From: CAYJBH01 sp964369965
Lineage (GTDB): Bacteria > Bacillota > Clostridia > Oscillospirales > Ruminococcaceae
Length of the DNA stretch: 64,000 nucleotides
Assembly: GCA_964369965.1 (NCBI GenBank)
Contig: CAYJGF010000008.1
Span: forward strand, 1-64,000
Direction: 5' to 3'
The notes below the pieces were generated by a model that was not told the origin of the DNA, made no database searches, and was given only the letters and a program-made list of their open reading frames with translations. Position 1 is the first letter of the stretch, and every line of letters begins with the position of its first letter. Shown piece after piece: positions 63,166-64,000 of this stretch. The translations under genes and the position numbers were made by a program.

Positions 63166-63426
63166 ATGATAAAAAAAATCCTCTATATTACCGCGCATAT
63201 TGTCGGGTTTTCGATAGCGGCGGCGGCATTTGGGTTTGTGTTATATTACATCTCAAACGGGCATGTCGAGGAGCAACTCAATAACGAGATGTTCAAAGGA
63301 CTGGATCTTGCTATCGAGTATTATGACGCGAACGAGGATATAATTTTGTCGACCGGCAACGACATTCTTTCCTATATAGTCGGTTGGTTTAACGGTGTTG
63401 TCGACTGGGTGGGCGGATTTTTCTGA
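63166..63426 (+). CDS. hypothetical membrane-anchored protein, 86 residues
   Basis: A small protein with one transmembrane helix near the N-terminus (ITAHIVGFSIAAAAFGFVLY) and an acidic exterior (YYDANEDIILSTGNDILSYI). ATG 63166 follows AAAGGA; the open frame begins 12 codons earlier inside trmD. Its stop overlaps the mreC start (TGATG). I do not recognise it; being tied to mreC, it may have an envelope role. Confidence 0.7.
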   Translation: MIKKILYITAHIVGFSIAAAAFGFVLYYISNGHVEEQLNNEMFKGLDLAIEYYDANEDIILSTGNDILSYIVGWFNGVVDWVGGFF

Positions 63427-64000
63427 TGAAAAACTTTTTAAAGAGCAAACGTTTTGTGGCGCTGATTGTGGTCGCTGTTGCGTTGCTGGCATTGATGGTA
63501 TATGCCGGGAGCATCGACAGCCCCACAACGGCGCCTCAACGCATTATTGTGGGGGTGATGACCCCACTGCTTCGCCTTGGTGAGGCGACGAGCGGCAATC
63601 TGCTCGGCTATATCGACAACGTCCTGCGCGCCGACGACATCGCCAAGGAGAATACCGGTCTTAAAAGTGAAATTGCCACCCTGCAAAACAGGCTTGCGGA
63701 ATATGAGGCGATTATCGCCGACACCGAGCGTTTAAAAGATGCCGACGCGCTCGCGGTGCAGTACCCGAACGGTGACTTTATACCGGCGACGGTGGTCGGG
63801 CGCGACCCTGTCACCGGCTTTGAGCAGTTCACCCTCGACATCGGCAGTGAGGAGGGAGTGTCGAGCGGTGATACCGTCGTCTCCGCCAACGGACTTTGCG
63901 GTGTTGTGACCGAGGTGGGTGTCGGATTTTCTATTGTACGGACGATACTCAGCCCCTCGCTTAACGTCTCGGCGATTTTGAGCTCCTGCCGAGAGACCGG
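63426..64000 (+). CDS. mreC: rod shape-determining protein MreC, 3' end outside window
   Basis: The frame is open to the right edge (191 residues visible). One N-terminal transmembrane helix (about 9-27) is followed by a coiled coil (ENTGLKSEIATLQNRLAEYE) and the beta-domain typical of MreC (ATVVGRDPVTGFEQFTLDIG, GLCGVVTEVGVGFSIVRTIL). It scaffolds peptidoglycan synthesis in rod-shaped cells. The ATG overlaps the preceding stop by one base. mreD and other shape genes would be expected just beyond the window. Confidence 0.92.
   Translation, partial: MKNFLKSKRFVALIVVAVALLALMVYAGSIDSPTTAPQRIIVGVMTPLLRLGEATSGNLLGYIDNVLRADDIAKENTGLKSEIATLQNRLAEYEAIIADTERLKDADALAVQYPNGDFIPATVVGRDPVTGFEQFTLDIGSEEGVSSGDTVVSANGLCGVVTEVGVGFSIVRTILSPSLNVSAILSSCRET

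Noticed and set aside
1..64000. CRISPR arrays, tRNA or rRNA genes
   Set aside because: No regularly spaced direct repeats and no tRNA T-loop signature (GTTCGAATC-like) with matching arms were found by reading; a tRNA scan was not run.

Overview
The window reads as a chromosomal segment of a low-to-mid GC anaerobic Firmicute, most likely a clostridial (Oscillospiraceae/Lachnospiraceae-like) gut or environmental bacterium. The evidence is Gram-positive Shine-Dalgarno sites, frequent TTG/GTG starts, a YesM/YesN sensor pair, a ylxM-ffh-rpsP-khpA-rimM-trmD cluster, glycogen phosphorylase, KtrAB-like potassium uptake, zinc-ribbon Ser/Thr kinases and a consensus ParB binding site (parS). No rRNA, tRNA or CRISPR array was found.

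Layout. (1) 1-17722: a visibly AT-rich carbohydrate island for rhamnose-containing glycans. It holds an AraC regulator, a URO-D/MtaA-family protein, a GH106-like rhamnosidase, a GH31 remnant with an in-frame stop, two back-to-back IS1182-type transposase remnants, a sugar ABC importer (SBP plus two permeases, no ATPase), a YesN/YesM two-component system, a GH78 rhamnosidase, a GH63/MGH-like hydrolase and a second URO-D-family protein. Two promoters in it share an almost identical 24-bp site that includes the -35 box. (2) 17731-24000: housekeeping genes on the minus strand (TfoX-like, TrmL, pyridoxamine kinase, MurC, a Dph6-methyltransferase fusion, an AEC transporter). (3) 24050-26640: an AT-rich segment with a B12-radical SAM gene between two parS-type sites, a small unknown protein and thioredoxin. 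(4) 26643-33132: uracil-DNA glycosylase, an orphan short flagellin, a membrane protein and a sigma factor/membrane protein/ABC operon. (5) 33261-49308: rmuC; then a mostly minus-strand block with an acidic lipoprotein, malQ-glgP, a trpB2 gene behind a Trp-codon leader attenuator, a PHP phosphatase, two paralogous membrane Ser/Thr kinases and KtrA/KtrB-like genes. (6) 49480-59623: large membrane proteins, a 2-hydroxyacid dehydrogenase, an orphan solute-binding lipoprotein, CCA-adding enzyme and a YdcF protein. (7) 59711-64000: the SRP/ribosome-maturation cluster, then mreC, cut by the right edge.

Most notable observations: a pair of 135-bp inverted-orientation elements (34730-34864 and 46986-47120), each able to fold into a four-way junction with no unpaired junction bases, with the loops of two arms flipped relative to the rest; a receptor-type Ser/Thr kinase whose extracellular half is a complete ABC-type solute-binding protein; a proteobacterial-style Trp-Trp leader attenuator in front of a lone trpB2; and the shared promoter site tying the rhamnoside genes into one regulon. 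Functions were assigned by recognising motifs and family sequence patterns by eye. No database search or folding program was run.
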